From the NCBI RefSeq assembly GCF_016907495.1, contig NZ_JAFBCC010000001.1:3596001-3660000 (forward strand): a stretch of 64,000 nt of DNA, in the 5' to 3' direction. Positions 15,310 through 23,951 of the stretch are shown piece after piece. The DNA comes from Arthrobacter tumbae (GTDB taxonomy: Bacteria > Actinomycetota > Actinomycetes > Actinomycetales > Micrococcaceae). Within the stretch, counting starts at the first letter, position 1; each line of letters begins with the position of its first letter. The notes beneath the pieces are model-generated. The model had not been told where the DNA came from. It made no database searches and saw only the letters and a list, made by a program, of their open reading frames with translations. Both the position numbers and the translations under genes were made by a program.

Positions 15310-16383
15310 GTGACTGACACCATCTCCGCTCCCGCCCGTCTCCATGATCCCCAGGTACGCGGTTTCGCCTCGGACAACTATTCCGGCGTGCATCCCGAAA
15401 TACTCACCGCGCTGGCAGCCGCCAATGAGGGCCACCAGGTTGCCTACGGGGAGGACGTCTACACCCGCAGGCTGCAGGAGCTGATGCAGGAGCACTTCGG
15501 GGATGGCACCATCGCCTACCCGGTGTTCAACGGAACCGGCGCCAACGTACTCAGTCTCCAATCACTCCTCCCCCGTTGGGGCGCAGTCGTCTGTGCCAAG
15601 ACCGCGCACATCAACGTCGACGAGAATGGAGCCCCCGAGCGCATCGGCGGGATGAAGCTCCTTGCTGTTCCTACGCCGGACGGGAAGCTGACGCCCGAGC
15701 TGATTGATCAGGAAGCCTGGGGCTGGGGCGATGAGCACCGGGCACAGCCGCTCGCCGTGTCGATCACCCAGACCACCGAGCTGGGGACGCTCTACAATCC
15801 GGACGAGATCCGCGCCATCGCTGATCACGTTCACGCCCGGGGCATGCATCTGCATATGGACGGAGCACGAATCGCCAACGCGGCAGCCGCTCTCGGCCTG
15901 CCCCTGCGCGCCTTCACCCGCGACGCCGGCGTCGACGTTCTCTCGTTCGGGGGGACCAAGAACGGGCTCATGTTCGGCGAGTGCGTTGTCGTCCTGAACC
16001 CCGCTGCTGCCGCCGGCCTGGAATACCTCCGGAAGATGAACATGCAGCTTGCCTCGAAGATGCGGTTTGTGTCCGCTCAGCTCGTGGCACTGCTTGAAGA
16101 CGGCCTGTGGCTGCGTTCTGCGAGCCATGCAAACGCCATGGCTGCACGGCTCACCGCGGCGGTGTCCGGGATCGACGGCGTACAGCTCACCCAGCCGACG
16201 GCGGCGAACGCCGTGTTCGCGATCCTCGCTCCCGGAGCGGCGGACCGGATCCGCGAACACTTCCGCTTCTACGACTGGGACCAGTCGACCGGAGAGGTGC
16301 GCTGGATGTGCACTTTCGACACGACCGCCGAAGACGTCGACGCCTTCGCGGAGGCCATCCGACGCGAGACCGGATCTTCCTGA
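15310..16383 (+). CDS. PLP-dependent threonine aldolase / beta-eliminating lyase family protein
   Basis: 357-residue fold-type I PLP enzyme of the low-specificity L-threonine aldolase group (Thr to glycine plus acetaldehyde). Landmarks: FASDNYSGVHPEIL, the PLP-stacking region AKTAHINVDENG, MDGARIANAA with the PLP-binding Asp, and SFGGTKNGLMFGE with the Schiff-base lysine. GTG 15310 (VTDTISAPARL) is the start. No Shine-Dalgarno is seen; GATACT lies 6 nt upstream, so an extra leaderless transcript is possible. An open frame extends back into the SDR gene but is an overlap artefact. Third gene of the DUF6421 cluster. Confidence 0.9.
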   Translation: MTDTISAPARLHDPQVRGFASDNYSGVHPEILTALAAANEGHQVAYGEDVYTRRLQELMQEHFGDGTIAYPVFNGTGANVLSLQSLLPRWGAVVCAKTAHINVDENGAPERIGGMKLLAVPTPDGKLTPELIDQEAWGWGDEHRAQPLAVSITQTTELGTLYNPDEIRAIADHVHARGMHLHMDGARIANAAAALGLPLRAFTRDAGVDVLSFGGTKNGLMFGECVVVLNPAAAAGLEYLRKMNMQLASKMRFVSAQLVALLEDGLWLRSASHANAMAARLTAAVSGIDGVQLTQPTAANAVFAILAPGAADRIREHFRFYDWDQSTGEVRWMCTFDTTAEDVDAFAEAIRRETGSS

Positions 16384-16453
16384 CGACTCCAGCGGGGCAG
16401 CGGATTGCCCCTATGCGCGGCGTGGCTGTCCGGCCGTAGGGGTGATTGGGGCA

Positions 16454-16459
16454 TAACCT
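16454..16459 (+). promoter_or_regulatory. -10 box of the leaderless DUF3000 gene promoter
   Basis: TAACCT exactly 6 nt before the GTG at 16466. Confidence 0.55.
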
Positions 16460-16465
16460 GCGAGG

Positions 16466-17104
16466 GTGAGTGCAATTGGTGACCTCTCGCAGGTTCCCCC
16501 TGAATTCCTGAACGCCCTGGCCGGACTGCGGCAGGCGAGATGCCGTAATGAGCTTCGTCTCGACGAGATTCCGGCTCCCTCCCGTCTTGCGCCCTATGCG
16601 GTGGCGCTCGGAGCCGAAGTGCTGCAGGGCGCCCAGCCGGGCCCCCTGCCCGTGCACGGACCTGCCCGGGCAGCTTTCCGGGACGATCACGGGGAAGAAC
16701 TAGCCACCGGCCGCTTCATACTTCTGTATGACCCGGACGGCTCCGAGGTCTGGGACGGCACCTTTCGCATCGTTACCTATATCCGCGCCCAGCTCGAACC
16801 CGACATGGGCAACGACGCCCTCCTCGGATCCGTGGCATGGACATGGCTGGTGGAGGCACTCCAGACGCACGACGCCGGGTACCGGTCCGCAGGCGGCACG
16901 GCCACGCGCATTCTCTCGGAAAGCTACGGCTCTCTCGCCGACCGCGTAGACACCATCGACATCGAGCTGCGCGCGTCCTGGACACCGGATTCGGACAGTG
17001 TTCAGAAACACCTGGAAGCATGGGCAGACATGGTGTGCACGTTTGCCGGCCTGCCGCCCCTTCCAGAGGGCGTGGCAGCACTACCGAACCGGCGCCGGAA
17101 CTAG
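16466..17104 (+). CDS. DUF3000 family protein
   Basis: 212-residue cytoplasmic protein of the actinobacterial DUF3000 family, which is usually found beside ribonuclease D as it is here. Family-like segments are PPEFLNALAGLRQARCRNELRL near the N terminus, the mid-protein GRFILLYDPDGSEVWDGTFRIVTY, and SWTPDSDSVQKHLEAWADMVCTFAGLPPLPEGV near the end. Starts at GTG 16466 from a probable leaderless promoter. Function unknown; a role in RNA processing is suggested only by its neighbour. Confidence 0.85.
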   Translation: MSAIGDLSQVPPEFLNALAGLRQARCRNELRLDEIPAPSRLAPYAVALGAEVLQGAQPGPLPVHGPARAAFRDDHGEELATGRFILLYDPDGSEVWDGTFRIVTYIRAQLEPDMGNDALLGSVAWTWLVEALQTHDAGYRSAGGTATRILSESYGSLADRVDTIDIELRASWTPDSDSVQKHLEAWADMVCTFAGLPPLPEGVAALPNRRRN

Positions 17105-17201
17105 TCTCGGATCGCTTTCAGTACGTGCCGGAAGCCGCTTCGGACACCGGAACTCCCCCCTCCCGGCACCCCGGAAAGTGCCCGGTTAGACTGGAATCAT
17201 C

Positions 17202-18497
17202 ATGACCGTGCAATCCGAGCCTGACAGCCGCACCCCAAGCGACGGCGCATCCGACCAGGGCTCCGTCGCAGTCCTTCCGCTTCTTGACGAGCCGCGAGAC
17301 GGCGTCCCCTTCGTTATCGACACGCCTGCAGGGTTGGAACGCGCCGCCCGTGCGCTTGCTTCCGGCACCGGACCCGCGGCGGTGGATGCAGAGCGTGCCT
17401 CGGGCTTCCGGTACGGGCAGCGGGCTTTCCTCGTGCAGATTCGCCGCGAAGGCGCGGGAACCTGGCTGATCGATCCGGAGCCGTTTCCTGATCTGCACAT
17501 CATCAACGAGGCCCTTTCTGGAGTGGAGTGGATCCTGCACGCGGCAACACAGGACCTTCCCTGCCTGTCGGAGCGGGGAATGTGGCCGGACAAACTTTTC
17601 GACACCGAACTCGCAGCCCGGCTCGCCGGACTTCCGCGGGTCGGGCTGGCCGCCGTCATCGAACACCTGCTCGGCTTCACGCTGGCCAAGGAACATTCGG
17701 CGGCAGACTGGTCCCAGCGTCCACTGCCTGAACCATGGCTCCGCTATGCCGCCCTTGACGTCGAAGTCCTGGTTGAGCTGCGCGACCGCCTCATTGAGCT
17801 GCTCAGCGAGGACGGCAAACTCCGCTTCGCCGAGGAAGAGTTCGAGTACATTCGCTCCAGCCCGCCGGCACCCCCGAAAACCGATCCGTGGCGGCGGACG
17901 TCCGGGGTCCACCAGATTCGTGACCGACGGCAGCTGGCTGCTGTCCGCGAACTGTGGGTTGAAAGGGAAATGCTGGCCCAAAAACGCGACGTCGCGCCCG
18001 GCCGCCTGATTCCCGACGCTGCAATCGTGGCAGCCGCAAAAGCAATGCCTCAAACGGTCCCCCAGCTGCTGGCCGTCAACGGTTTCCATGGTCGGGCGGC
18101 GCAACGCGAGGCCCCACGGTGGCTTCGGTGTCTTTCGGTGGCACGGACCAGCCGCGACCTTCCCGAGCTCCAGCTACCCACGAACGCTCCTCCGCCCCCT
18201 CGCGTCTGGCCTGAAAGAGACCCGGCGGCGGCCTCGCGACTCCAAACAGCCAAACCCCGGATCGCCGCTGTGGCGGAGAAGCTTGCTATGCCGGTGGAGA
18301 ACCTGCTCACTCCCGACTTCCTGCGCCGGGTGGCGTGGCGTCCGCCCGAGCCGCTCGACCTTGACGCGGTTGCCGCCGCCCTCGCTGATCTCGGGGCACG
18401 CCGCTGGCAGATTGAGCATGTTGCGGCAGTGCTCACCGTAGCGTTCCTTGATCCCGATCCGCTCCAACCGAAGCAGCCACGGGCGCCGAAGCAGTAA
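17202..18497 (+). CDS. rnd: Ribonuclease D-like 3'-5' exonuclease with HRDC domain
   Basis: 431 residues. N-terminal DEDD exonuclease: Asp62 and Glu64 in AVDAERASGFRYG, a middle Asp in AATQDLPCL, and YAALDVEVLVEL for the last Asp/Tyr. A HRDC domain follows at roughly 235-320 (QLAAVRELWVEREMLAQKRD), with a second HRDC-like C-terminal region. It probably trims tRNA and other structured RNA 3' ends. ATG 17202; TAGACT sits 9 nt upstream, giving a very short leader. Arginine and proline-rich linker near 320. Length is usual for actinobacteria. Confidence 0.93.
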   Translation: MTVQSEPDSRTPSDGASDQGSVAVLPLLDEPRDGVPFVIDTPAGLERAARALASGTGPAAVDAERASGFRYGQRAFLVQIRREGAGTWLIDPEPFPDLHIINEALSGVEWILHAATQDLPCLSERGMWPDKLFDTELAARLAGLPRVGLAAVIEHLLGFTLAKEHSAADWSQRPLPEPWLRYAALDVEVLVELRDRLIELLSEDGKLRFAEEEFEYIRSSPPAPPKTDPWRRTSGVHQIRDRRQLAAVRELWVEREMLAQKRDVAPGRLIPDAAIVAAAKAMPQTVPQLLAVNGFHGRAAQREAPRWLRCLSVARTSRDLPELQLPTNAPPPPRVWPERDPAAASRLQTAKPRIAAVAEKLAMPVENLLTPDFLRRVAWRPPEPLDLDAVAAALADLGARRWQIEHVAAVLTVAFLDPDPLQPKQPRAPKQ

Positions 18498-18520
18498 AAG
18501 CCCGGACATGTTGCGGCACA

Positions 18521-18540
18521 ATGTTACCCGCGAGTAACAT
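18521..18540. promoter_or_regulatory. Palindromic operator candidate upstream of fadA-fadB
   Basis: 20-bp palindrome with perfect arms ATGTTAC/GTAACAT and core CCGCGA, only one mismatched pair, ending 35 nt before the fadA start. Size and placement suit a TetR- or GntR-type repressor of fatty-acid oxidation; the regulator is not in view. Confidence 0.6.
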
Positions 18541-18575
18541 AAGCGTCGGATTCCCAATCTCAATGAGGAGCGATC

Positions 18576-19823
18576 GTGCCCACACCAGCCACAGCAGCAC
18601 GGCAACACATCAGGGACGTCGTCTTCGTCGACGGCGTCCGGACACCCTTCGGCAAGGCCGGAGACAAAGGGATTCACGCCGGTACACGGGCCGATGACCT
18701 GATCGTCAAGTGCATCCGCGAACTGATGCGCCGCAATCCTTCCCTTCCGCCGGAGCGGATCGACGACGTAGCCATCGCCGCGACCACGCAGGCGGGGGAT
18801 CAGGGGCTCACCATCGGGCGAACCGCCGCCCTACTGGCAGGCCTGCCGCGAACGGTCCCGGGCTTCGCCATCGACCGGATGTGCGCAGGTGCCATGACCG
18901 CAGTGACAACCACCGCGTCGGGCATTGCGTTCGGTGCCTATGACGTTGTTGTCGCCGGCGGCGTGGAACACATGGGCAATCACCCCATGGGCTCGGGCAC
19001 CGATCCCAATCCCCGTTTCCTTTCGGAGCGTCTCGTGGATCCCGCCGCGCTGAATATGGGCAACACAGCCGAGAACCTTCATGACCGCTTTCCCGCCATC
19101 ACCAAGGAACGCGCGGATTCCTATGCCGTCGCGAGCCAGGCGAAGCTTGCTGCAGCGTACGGGCGGAATCAGATCCAGCCGGATCTCGTCCCCGTCGCCG
19201 GAAGGAAGCCGGAAGCAGGCTGGACGCTCAACCAGCAGGACGAGCCACCGCGGCCGGGCACCACACTCGAGGACCTCGCGGCGCTTCGCACGCCCTTCCG
19301 GCCGCACGGGCGGGTAACGGCCGGGAACGCGGCCGGCCTCAATGACGGCGCTACGGTCGCACTGCTTGCTTCCGCTGACGTCGCACAGGAACTGGGACTT
19401 CCTGCCAAGATGCGCCTCGTCGCCTACTCGTTCGCCGGGGTGGAGCCGGAGGTCATGGGCATCGGCCCCGTGCCGGCTACCGAAAAAGCCCTGCGCCAAG
19501 CCGGCCTCACCATCGACGACATCGGCCTTTTCGAGATCAACGAAGCATTCGCGGTTCAGGTGCTGTCTTTCCTCGACCACTTCGGCATTGCCGATGATGA
19601 TCCGCGCGTCAACCGCTATGGCGGAGCCATTGCCGTAGGTCACCCCCTGGCCTCGTCCGGAGTGCGCCTCATGACGCAGTTGGCCCGGCAGTTCGAGGAA
19701 GACCCGCAGGTCCGGTACGGCATCACCACCATGTGCGTGGGCCTGGGCATGGGTGGAACCGTCATCTGGGAAAACCCGCACCACGCAGACTATTCAGCAC
19801 ACACCACGGAGGAGGCAGCATGA
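18576..19823 (+). CDS. fadA: Acetyl-CoA C-acyltransferase (3-ketoacyl-CoA thiolase, FadA)
   Basis: Last step of beta-oxidation: thiolytic cleavage of 3-ketoacyl-CoA. 415 residues. Nucleophile Cys lies in IDRMCAGAMTAV, the GHP loop in IAVGHPLASSG, and the second catalytic Cys in TTMCVGLGMGG. Start is GTG 18576 (VPTPATAARQH) with GAGGAGCG upstream. Stop overlaps the fadB start by ATGA, so the two subunits of the trifunctional complex are coupled. The palindrome just upstream likely controls both. Confidence 0.95.
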   Translation: MPTPATAARQHIRDVVFVDGVRTPFGKAGDKGIHAGTRADDLIVKCIRELMRRNPSLPPERIDDVAIAATTQAGDQGLTIGRTAALLAGLPRTVPGFAIDRMCAGAMTAVTTTASGIAFGAYDVVVAGGVEHMGNHPMGSGTDPNPRFLSERLVDPAALNMGNTAENLHDRFPAITKERADSYAVASQAKLAAAYGRNQIQPDLVPVAGRKPEAGWTLNQQDEPPRPGTTLEDLAALRTPFRPHGRVTAGNAAGLNDGATVALLASADVAQELGLPAKMRLVAYSFAGVEPEVMGIGPVPATEKALRQAGLTIDDIGLFEINEAFAVQVLSFLDHFGIADDDPRVNRYGGAIAVGHPLASSGVRLMTQLARQFEEDPQVRYGITTMCVGLGMGGTVIWENPHHADYSAHTTEEAA

Positions 19824-21931
19824 GTTTCGATCGCTTCGAGGAACTGTCCGCGCTGGTGCCGGGCGAGGTCGTCACGCACTCACTCGTGGAAGATGTGTCG
19901 CTTCCCGGCGGCGCAGGGACCATGGCACTGATCACCCTCGACAATGGGCTGGACCACAGCCGGCCCACCACGCTTGGACCGGCCACGCTCATCGAATTCG
20001 GCCGCACCCTTGAGACCCTGAAAAGCCGCGCAGCGAAGGGTGAGATCACTGCCGTAGCGTTGACCGGGAAGCCCTACTTCCTCGCGGCGGGCGCCGACCT
20101 CTCCACGGTCAAGTCCTTGAAGGCAGCCGAACATGGCCGCCTGATGGCTGAGCTCGGCCATGCCGCCTACAACCTCCTTGGGTCCCTCGGCGTTCCCAGC
20201 TTCGCTTTCATCAATGGAGTGGCCCTCGGCGGCGGACTTGAGATCGCACTCGCTGCCGACTACCGGACGGTCTCCACCGGCGCAAACGGCATCGGCCTGC
20301 CCGAAGCGTTCATCGGGCTGGTTCCCGGCTGGGGAGGGGTCTACCGCCTGCCGAGGCTGACCGGTCCACGCGACGCCGTGAAAGTCATGATCGAGAACCC
20401 GCTCAGCAACAACCGCACGCTCGATGGGCGGGCGGCCTACGGGATCGGCATCGCTGACGCGCTCTTCGAACCCGCCGATTTCCTTGAGCAGTCAATCCGC
20501 TGGGCGGCAGATGTGCTGGAGGATCCGTCCGGCATCCATGACCGCCGTTCTGCCCTGTCACGGCACGACGACGGCGATTGGGAAGCCGCTGCCGCGGCCG
20601 GCCGTGCGTTCGTCGAGGCGAAAACCTCGAACGCTGCGCCCGCACCCGGGAAAGTTCTGGACCTCTTCGAGTCTGCCCGGACCCGGACCCAGGCGGAATC
20701 TGCCGCGGCCGAATGTGCCGCACTGACCGAGCTGATGCTCACACCGCAGTTCCATGACACCGTCTACGCATTCCTCGATCTCGTGCAGAAGCGGGCCAAG
20801 CGCCCGGCAGGCGCACCGGACAGATCGCTTGCCCGTCCGGTAACAAAGGTGGGTGTGGTGGGTGCAGGCCTGATGGCCGGCCAGCTCGCACTCCTGTTCG
20901 CCCGCCAGCTGAGCGTCCCCGTTGTCCTCACAGACATTGATCAGTCGCGCGTGGACAAGGGCGTCGGGTGGGTCCACGCAGAAGTTGACAAGATGCTGGC
21001 GAAGAAGCGGCTCTCCCCGGACAAGGCAAACCGCATCAAGGCACTCGTCTCCGGCTCGGTTTCGAAGGACGCATTCGCCGACGCCGATTTCGTGATTGAA
21101 GCAGTCTTCGAGGAACTGAACGTCAAGAAGTCGGTGTTCGCAGAGGTCGAGCAGGTGGTCTCAGCGGAATGCATCCTCGCGACCAACACCTCGTCGCTCT
21201 CGGTCGCCGCCATGGCTGAGGATCTCCTGCACCCCGAGCGCGTCGTCGGCTTCCACTTCTTCAATCCGGTCGCTGCCATGCCGCTGCTGGAGATTGTGAA
21301 GGCACCGCGCACCGCCGATGAGGTCCTTGCAACAGCCTTCGCGGTCGGCAAGGAACTCAAAAAGAACGCAGTCCTGGTCAGGGACGCTCCCGCCTTCGTC
21401 GTAAACCGGATACTGGGGCGCATGTTCGGCGAGATCACTGCGGCTTTCGATGAGGGAACTGACGCTGCCACGGCAGACCAGGCGCTGCGGCCCATGGGCC
21501 TGCCGATGACACCCTTCAAGCTGCTCGCGCTGGTGGGTCTGCCGGTGGGTCAGCACGTGCAGGAGTCGCTGCACACCGCCTTCGGCGACCGGTTCTACCT
21601 GTCAAAGAATCAGCAAATCCTGATCGACGCGGGCACAAAAGGACTATGGGAGCAGGACGACGCCGGCAGGGACGGGGTGCCGGACTCCACCCTTGCGCTC
21701 CTCAGTTTCGGCACGTCGCCATCCTCCAGCGAGGAAGTGCTGCGGCGTACGCAGGACGCCCTCGCCGATGAGATCGGCCGCATGCTCGCGGAGGAAGTTG
21801 TCGCTGCGCCGGAGGACATCGACCTGTGCATGATCCTTGGTGCCGGTTGGCCGATGCATCTCGGCGGCATCACGCCCTACCTGGACAGGGTGGGCGCATC
21901 AACACGGGTCAACGGGAAACCGTTCCACTGA
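19820..21931 (+). CDS. fadB: Bifunctional enoyl-CoA hydratase / 3-hydroxyacyl-CoA dehydrogenase (FadB-like)
   Basis: 703-residue alpha subunit of the fatty-acid oxidation complex. Crotonase domain at about 1-250 shows the oxyanion motif LAAGADLS and GVALGGGLEIALAADYR. The dehydrogenase domain from about 345 has VGVVGAGLMAGQLA for NAD binding, TNTSSLSV and HFFNPVAAMPLLEI with the catalytic His, then the C-terminal dimerisation domain with VNRILGRMF. GGAGGCAGC precedes ATG 19820. Start is set by the coupling with fadA; the frame stays open upstream inside fadA. Confidence 0.95.
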   Translation: MSFDRFEELSALVPGEVVTHSLVEDVSLPGGAGTMALITLDNGLDHSRPTTLGPATLIEFGRTLETLKSRAAKGEITAVALTGKPYFLAAGADLSTVKSLKAAEHGRLMAELGHAAYNLLGSLGVPSFAFINGVALGGGLEIALAADYRTVSTGANGIGLPEAFIGLVPGWGGVYRLPRLTGPRDAVKVMIENPLSNNRTLDGRAAYGIGIADALFEPADFLEQSIRWAADVLEDPSGIHDRRSALSRHDDGDWEAAAAAGRAFVEAKTSNAAPAPGKVLDLFESARTRTQAESAAAECAALTELMLTPQFHDTVYAFLDLVQKRAKRPAGAPDRSLARPVTKVGVVGAGLMAGQLALLFARQLSVPVVLTDIDQSRVDKGVGWVHAEVDKMLAKKRLSPDKANRIKALVSGSVSKDAFADADFVIEAVFEELNVKKSVFAEVEQVVSAECILATNTSSLSVAAMAEDLLHPERVVGFHFFNPVAAMPLLEIVKAPRTADEVLATAFAVGKELKKNAVLVRDAPAFVVNRILGRMFGEITAAFDEGTDAATADQALRPMGLPMTPFKLLALVGLPVGQHVQESLHTAFGDRFYLSKNQQILIDAGTKGLWEQDDAGRDGVPDSTLALLSFGTSPSSSEEVLRRTQDALADEIGRMLAEEVVAAPEDIDLCMILGAGWPMHLGGITPYLDRVGASTRVNGKPFH

Positions 21932-21994
21932 TCCATCGCACCCGCATCGAGCGGGCAGTGCCCGCCCGGTACTGCTTGTGGGCCTCGGCCCCGC

Positions 21995-22957
21995 TTAGCC
22001 CCGTGCCGGAAAAATGTGATCGAGTTCCTCGAGGTCGGCCTCAGACGGAATCCAGCGGGCCGCTTCTGCGTTCTGCCTGACCTGCTCCGGCTTGGTTGCC
22101 CCCGCGATGACGCTTGAAACGGCGGGACGGCTGGCCAGCCAGGAGAACGCGACCTCCAACTCTGTGAGGGAGCGTGCACGCGCGTAGGCGCTGAAGTTAG
22201 CGAGCTGTTCCCAATCAGCCTGATCGAGCAGGTTGGTGCGCGAGTGCGTCAAACGGCTCCCCGCCGGAGCGTGCCCTGCTGCGTACTTTCCGGTCAACAG
22301 ACCGTTGGCCAGCGGGAAGTACGGAAGGATGCCGAGCCCATAGGACTGTGCGGCCGGAACCACCTCCCGCTCGAGAGCCCGCTCGAGGAGATTGTAATGA
22401 TTCTGGGCCGCGATGAAACGCGTCGAGCCTAGCTGGCGGGCGACATACTCGGCTTCCGCAACTTGCCAGCCGGCGAAATTTGAGTGCCCGATATAACGCA
22501 CTTTGCCGCTCTGCACGAGCTGGTCCAGCGCTGCGAGTGTCTCGTCGATCGGAGTGGAGGGATCCGGCGCGTGGTATTGGTACAGATCAATCCAGTCCGT
22601 GTTAAGCCGCTTGAGCGAGGATTCCACTGCCTTCAGGATGTAGCGACGTGATCCACGCGCGCCCCAGTCCGGACCATTGACCCCCTTGAGGTCGAGTCCG
22701 AACTTGGTGGCCACAACAACGTCGTCGCGGTTCCTCCCCAGCGCCCGGCCGAGAAGTTCTTCGCTGACACCGGGAGACCGGCCGTAGGAATCCGCGACAT
22801 CGAACAGGGTGATTCCTGCATCCAGTGCGGCACTGACCACTGCAGCGGCACCGCGCTGCGATTCGGAAGCGGTTCCGGGCCGGCCCAGGTTGTTGCACCC
22901 CAGGCCGATCACCGAAACGCTCAGTCCTGATGTGCCGAGTCTGCGATATTCAGTCAT
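21995..22957 (-). CDS. Aldo/keto reductase
   Basis: 320-residue NADPH-dependent aldo/keto reductase of the YghZ/Kv-beta-like type. Signatures: MTEYRRLGTSGLSVSVIGLGCNN-type N terminus, FDVADSYG with catalytic Asp/Tyr, Lys in VVATKFG, YIGHSNFAGWQ and the late cofactor segment SSVIAGATKPEQV. TAGCCT lies exactly 6 nt before ATG 22957, so the mRNA is likely leaderless. Convergent with fadB. Natural substrate not predictable. Confidence 0.93.
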   Translation of the reverse strand: MTEYRRLGTSGLSVSVIGLGCNNLGRPGTASESQRGAAAVVSAALDAGITLFDVADSYGRSPGVSEELLGRALGRNRDDVVVATKFGLDLKGVNGPDWGARGSRRYILKAVESSLKRLNTDWIDLYQYHAPDPSTPIDETLAALDQLVQSGKVRYIGHSNFAGWQVAEAEYVARQLGSTRFIAAQNHYNLLERALEREVVPAAQSYGLGILPYFPLANGLLTGKYAAGHAPAGSRLTHSRTNLLDQADWEQLANFSAYARARSLTELEVAFSWLASRPAVSSVIAGATKPEQVRQNAEAARWIPSEADLEELDHIFPARG

Positions 22958-22963
22958 TGCCCA

Positions 22964-22969
22964 AGGCTA
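22964..22969 (-). promoter_or_regulatory. -10 box of leaderless aldo/keto reductase promoter
   Basis: TAGCCT on the minus strand, 6 nt before the ATG at 22957. Confidence 0.55.
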
Positions 22970-23003
22970 TCAACCCTGGGAGCCAAGAATCAGCGCCGGA
23001 GGT

Positions 23004-23420
23004 TCAGCTGAACCAGATCGACATTTCTTTCTCAGCAGACTCGACCGAATCCGAGCCGTGCACGAGATTCTGCTGCACCTTCAATCCCCAGTCCCGACCA
23101 TAGTCGCCGCGGATCGTGCCGGGCGCCGCCGTCGTCGGTTCTGTTGTTCCTGCCAGCGAACGGAAGCCCTCAATGACACGCTCTCCCTCGAAGACGGCTG
23201 CCACCACCGGGCCGCTCAACATGAATTCGACGAGCGGTTCGTAGAACGGCTTGCCTACATGCTCGGCATAGTGAGCCTCCAGAATCTCCCGGGTGGCGTG
23301 CACCAACTTCATATCAACAAGCTTGTAGCCCTTCGCCTCAACGCGGGCGAGGATCGTTCCACTCAGTCCGCGGGCAACGCCGTCGGGCTTGACCAGTATC
23401 AGGGTCCGTTCAGCACTCAT
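23004..23420 (-). CDS. ndk: Nucleoside diphosphate kinase
   Basis: Balances NTP and dNTP pools by transferring the gamma phosphate through a phospho-histidine. 138 residues, usual length. N terminus ERTLILVKPDGVARGL and the substrate segments GPVVAAVFEGERVI and TRGDYGRD-type region (GTIRGDYGRDWGLKVQQNLVHGSD) with active-site His in NLVHGSDS are present. ATG 23420 has GGAGGT. Follows DUF4233 and folC on the same strand, the usual actinobacterial order. Confidence 0.97.
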   Translation of the reverse strand: MSAERTLILVKPDGVARGLSGTILARVEAKGYKLVDMKLVHATREILEAHYAEHVGKPFYEPLVEFMLSGPVVAAVFEGERVIEGFRSLAGTTEPTTAAPGTIRGDYGRDWGLKVQQNLVHGSDSVESAEKEMSIWFS

Positions 23421-23478
23421 GTTCTACCTCCGATTAACGTCTGTTGGGCCGGATAACCGGCCAGGTCCACCGTCGACT

Positions 23479-23940
23479 CTACCCAAGGGATTGCTGGCCG
23501 CCGTCGCCGTCCGGCTGGTTTGCCCGCTCCCATTCAGCCTGCTCACGATCCCGCTGCGCGTTCTCCCGGTCGAGCCGGGCGCCGGTGCGAATTCCATACA
23601 GCCAGGTGAGAGCGAACAGGATACCCACGAGGAACATCATCGGTTCCGCTATGCCGGTGGCGATAATGAGCACCTGCAGGACCCATCCGAGCAGAATCCC
23701 GTACGGCTTGGTGAGGAAAGCGCAGGACAGGATGAGAACCGCGCTCAGGGTAAGCCCGACGCCAAGGATCACGCCTACCGGGATGGTGTCCGAACGCAGG
23801 CCGAAAACGACGAGTGTGGCGAACAGCACAACGAAGGCTTCGAGCAACAGCACCGTTGACGCGAACATGACCTTGACCGAGCGCCGCTTCTTCGGCATGC
23901 CCGGACGCCATTCACGCTGCGCTTTTGTCTGGCGAGCCAT
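23479..23940 (-). CDS. DUF4233 family membrane protein
   Basis: 153 residues. Basic N terminus (about 25 residues), then four hydrophobic segments: SVKVMFASTVLLLEAFVVLF, VGVILGVGLTLSAVLILSC, GILLGWVLQVLIIATGI and PMMFLVGILFALTWLYGI. The last 35 residues are charged and soluble. DUF4233 proteins characteristically sit between folC and ndk in actinobacteria, as here (11 bp after folC). GAGGGAGGG precedes ATG 23940. Function unknown. Confidence 0.9.
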   Translation of the reverse strand: MARQTKAQREWRPGMPKKRRSVKVMFASTVLLLEAFVVLFATLVVFGLRSDTIPVGVILGVGLTLSAVLILSCAFLTKPYGILLGWVLQVLIIATGIAEPMMFLVGILFALTWLYGIRTGARLDRENAQRDREQAEWERANQPDGDGGQQSLG

Positions 23941-23951
23941 CTGCCCTCCCT

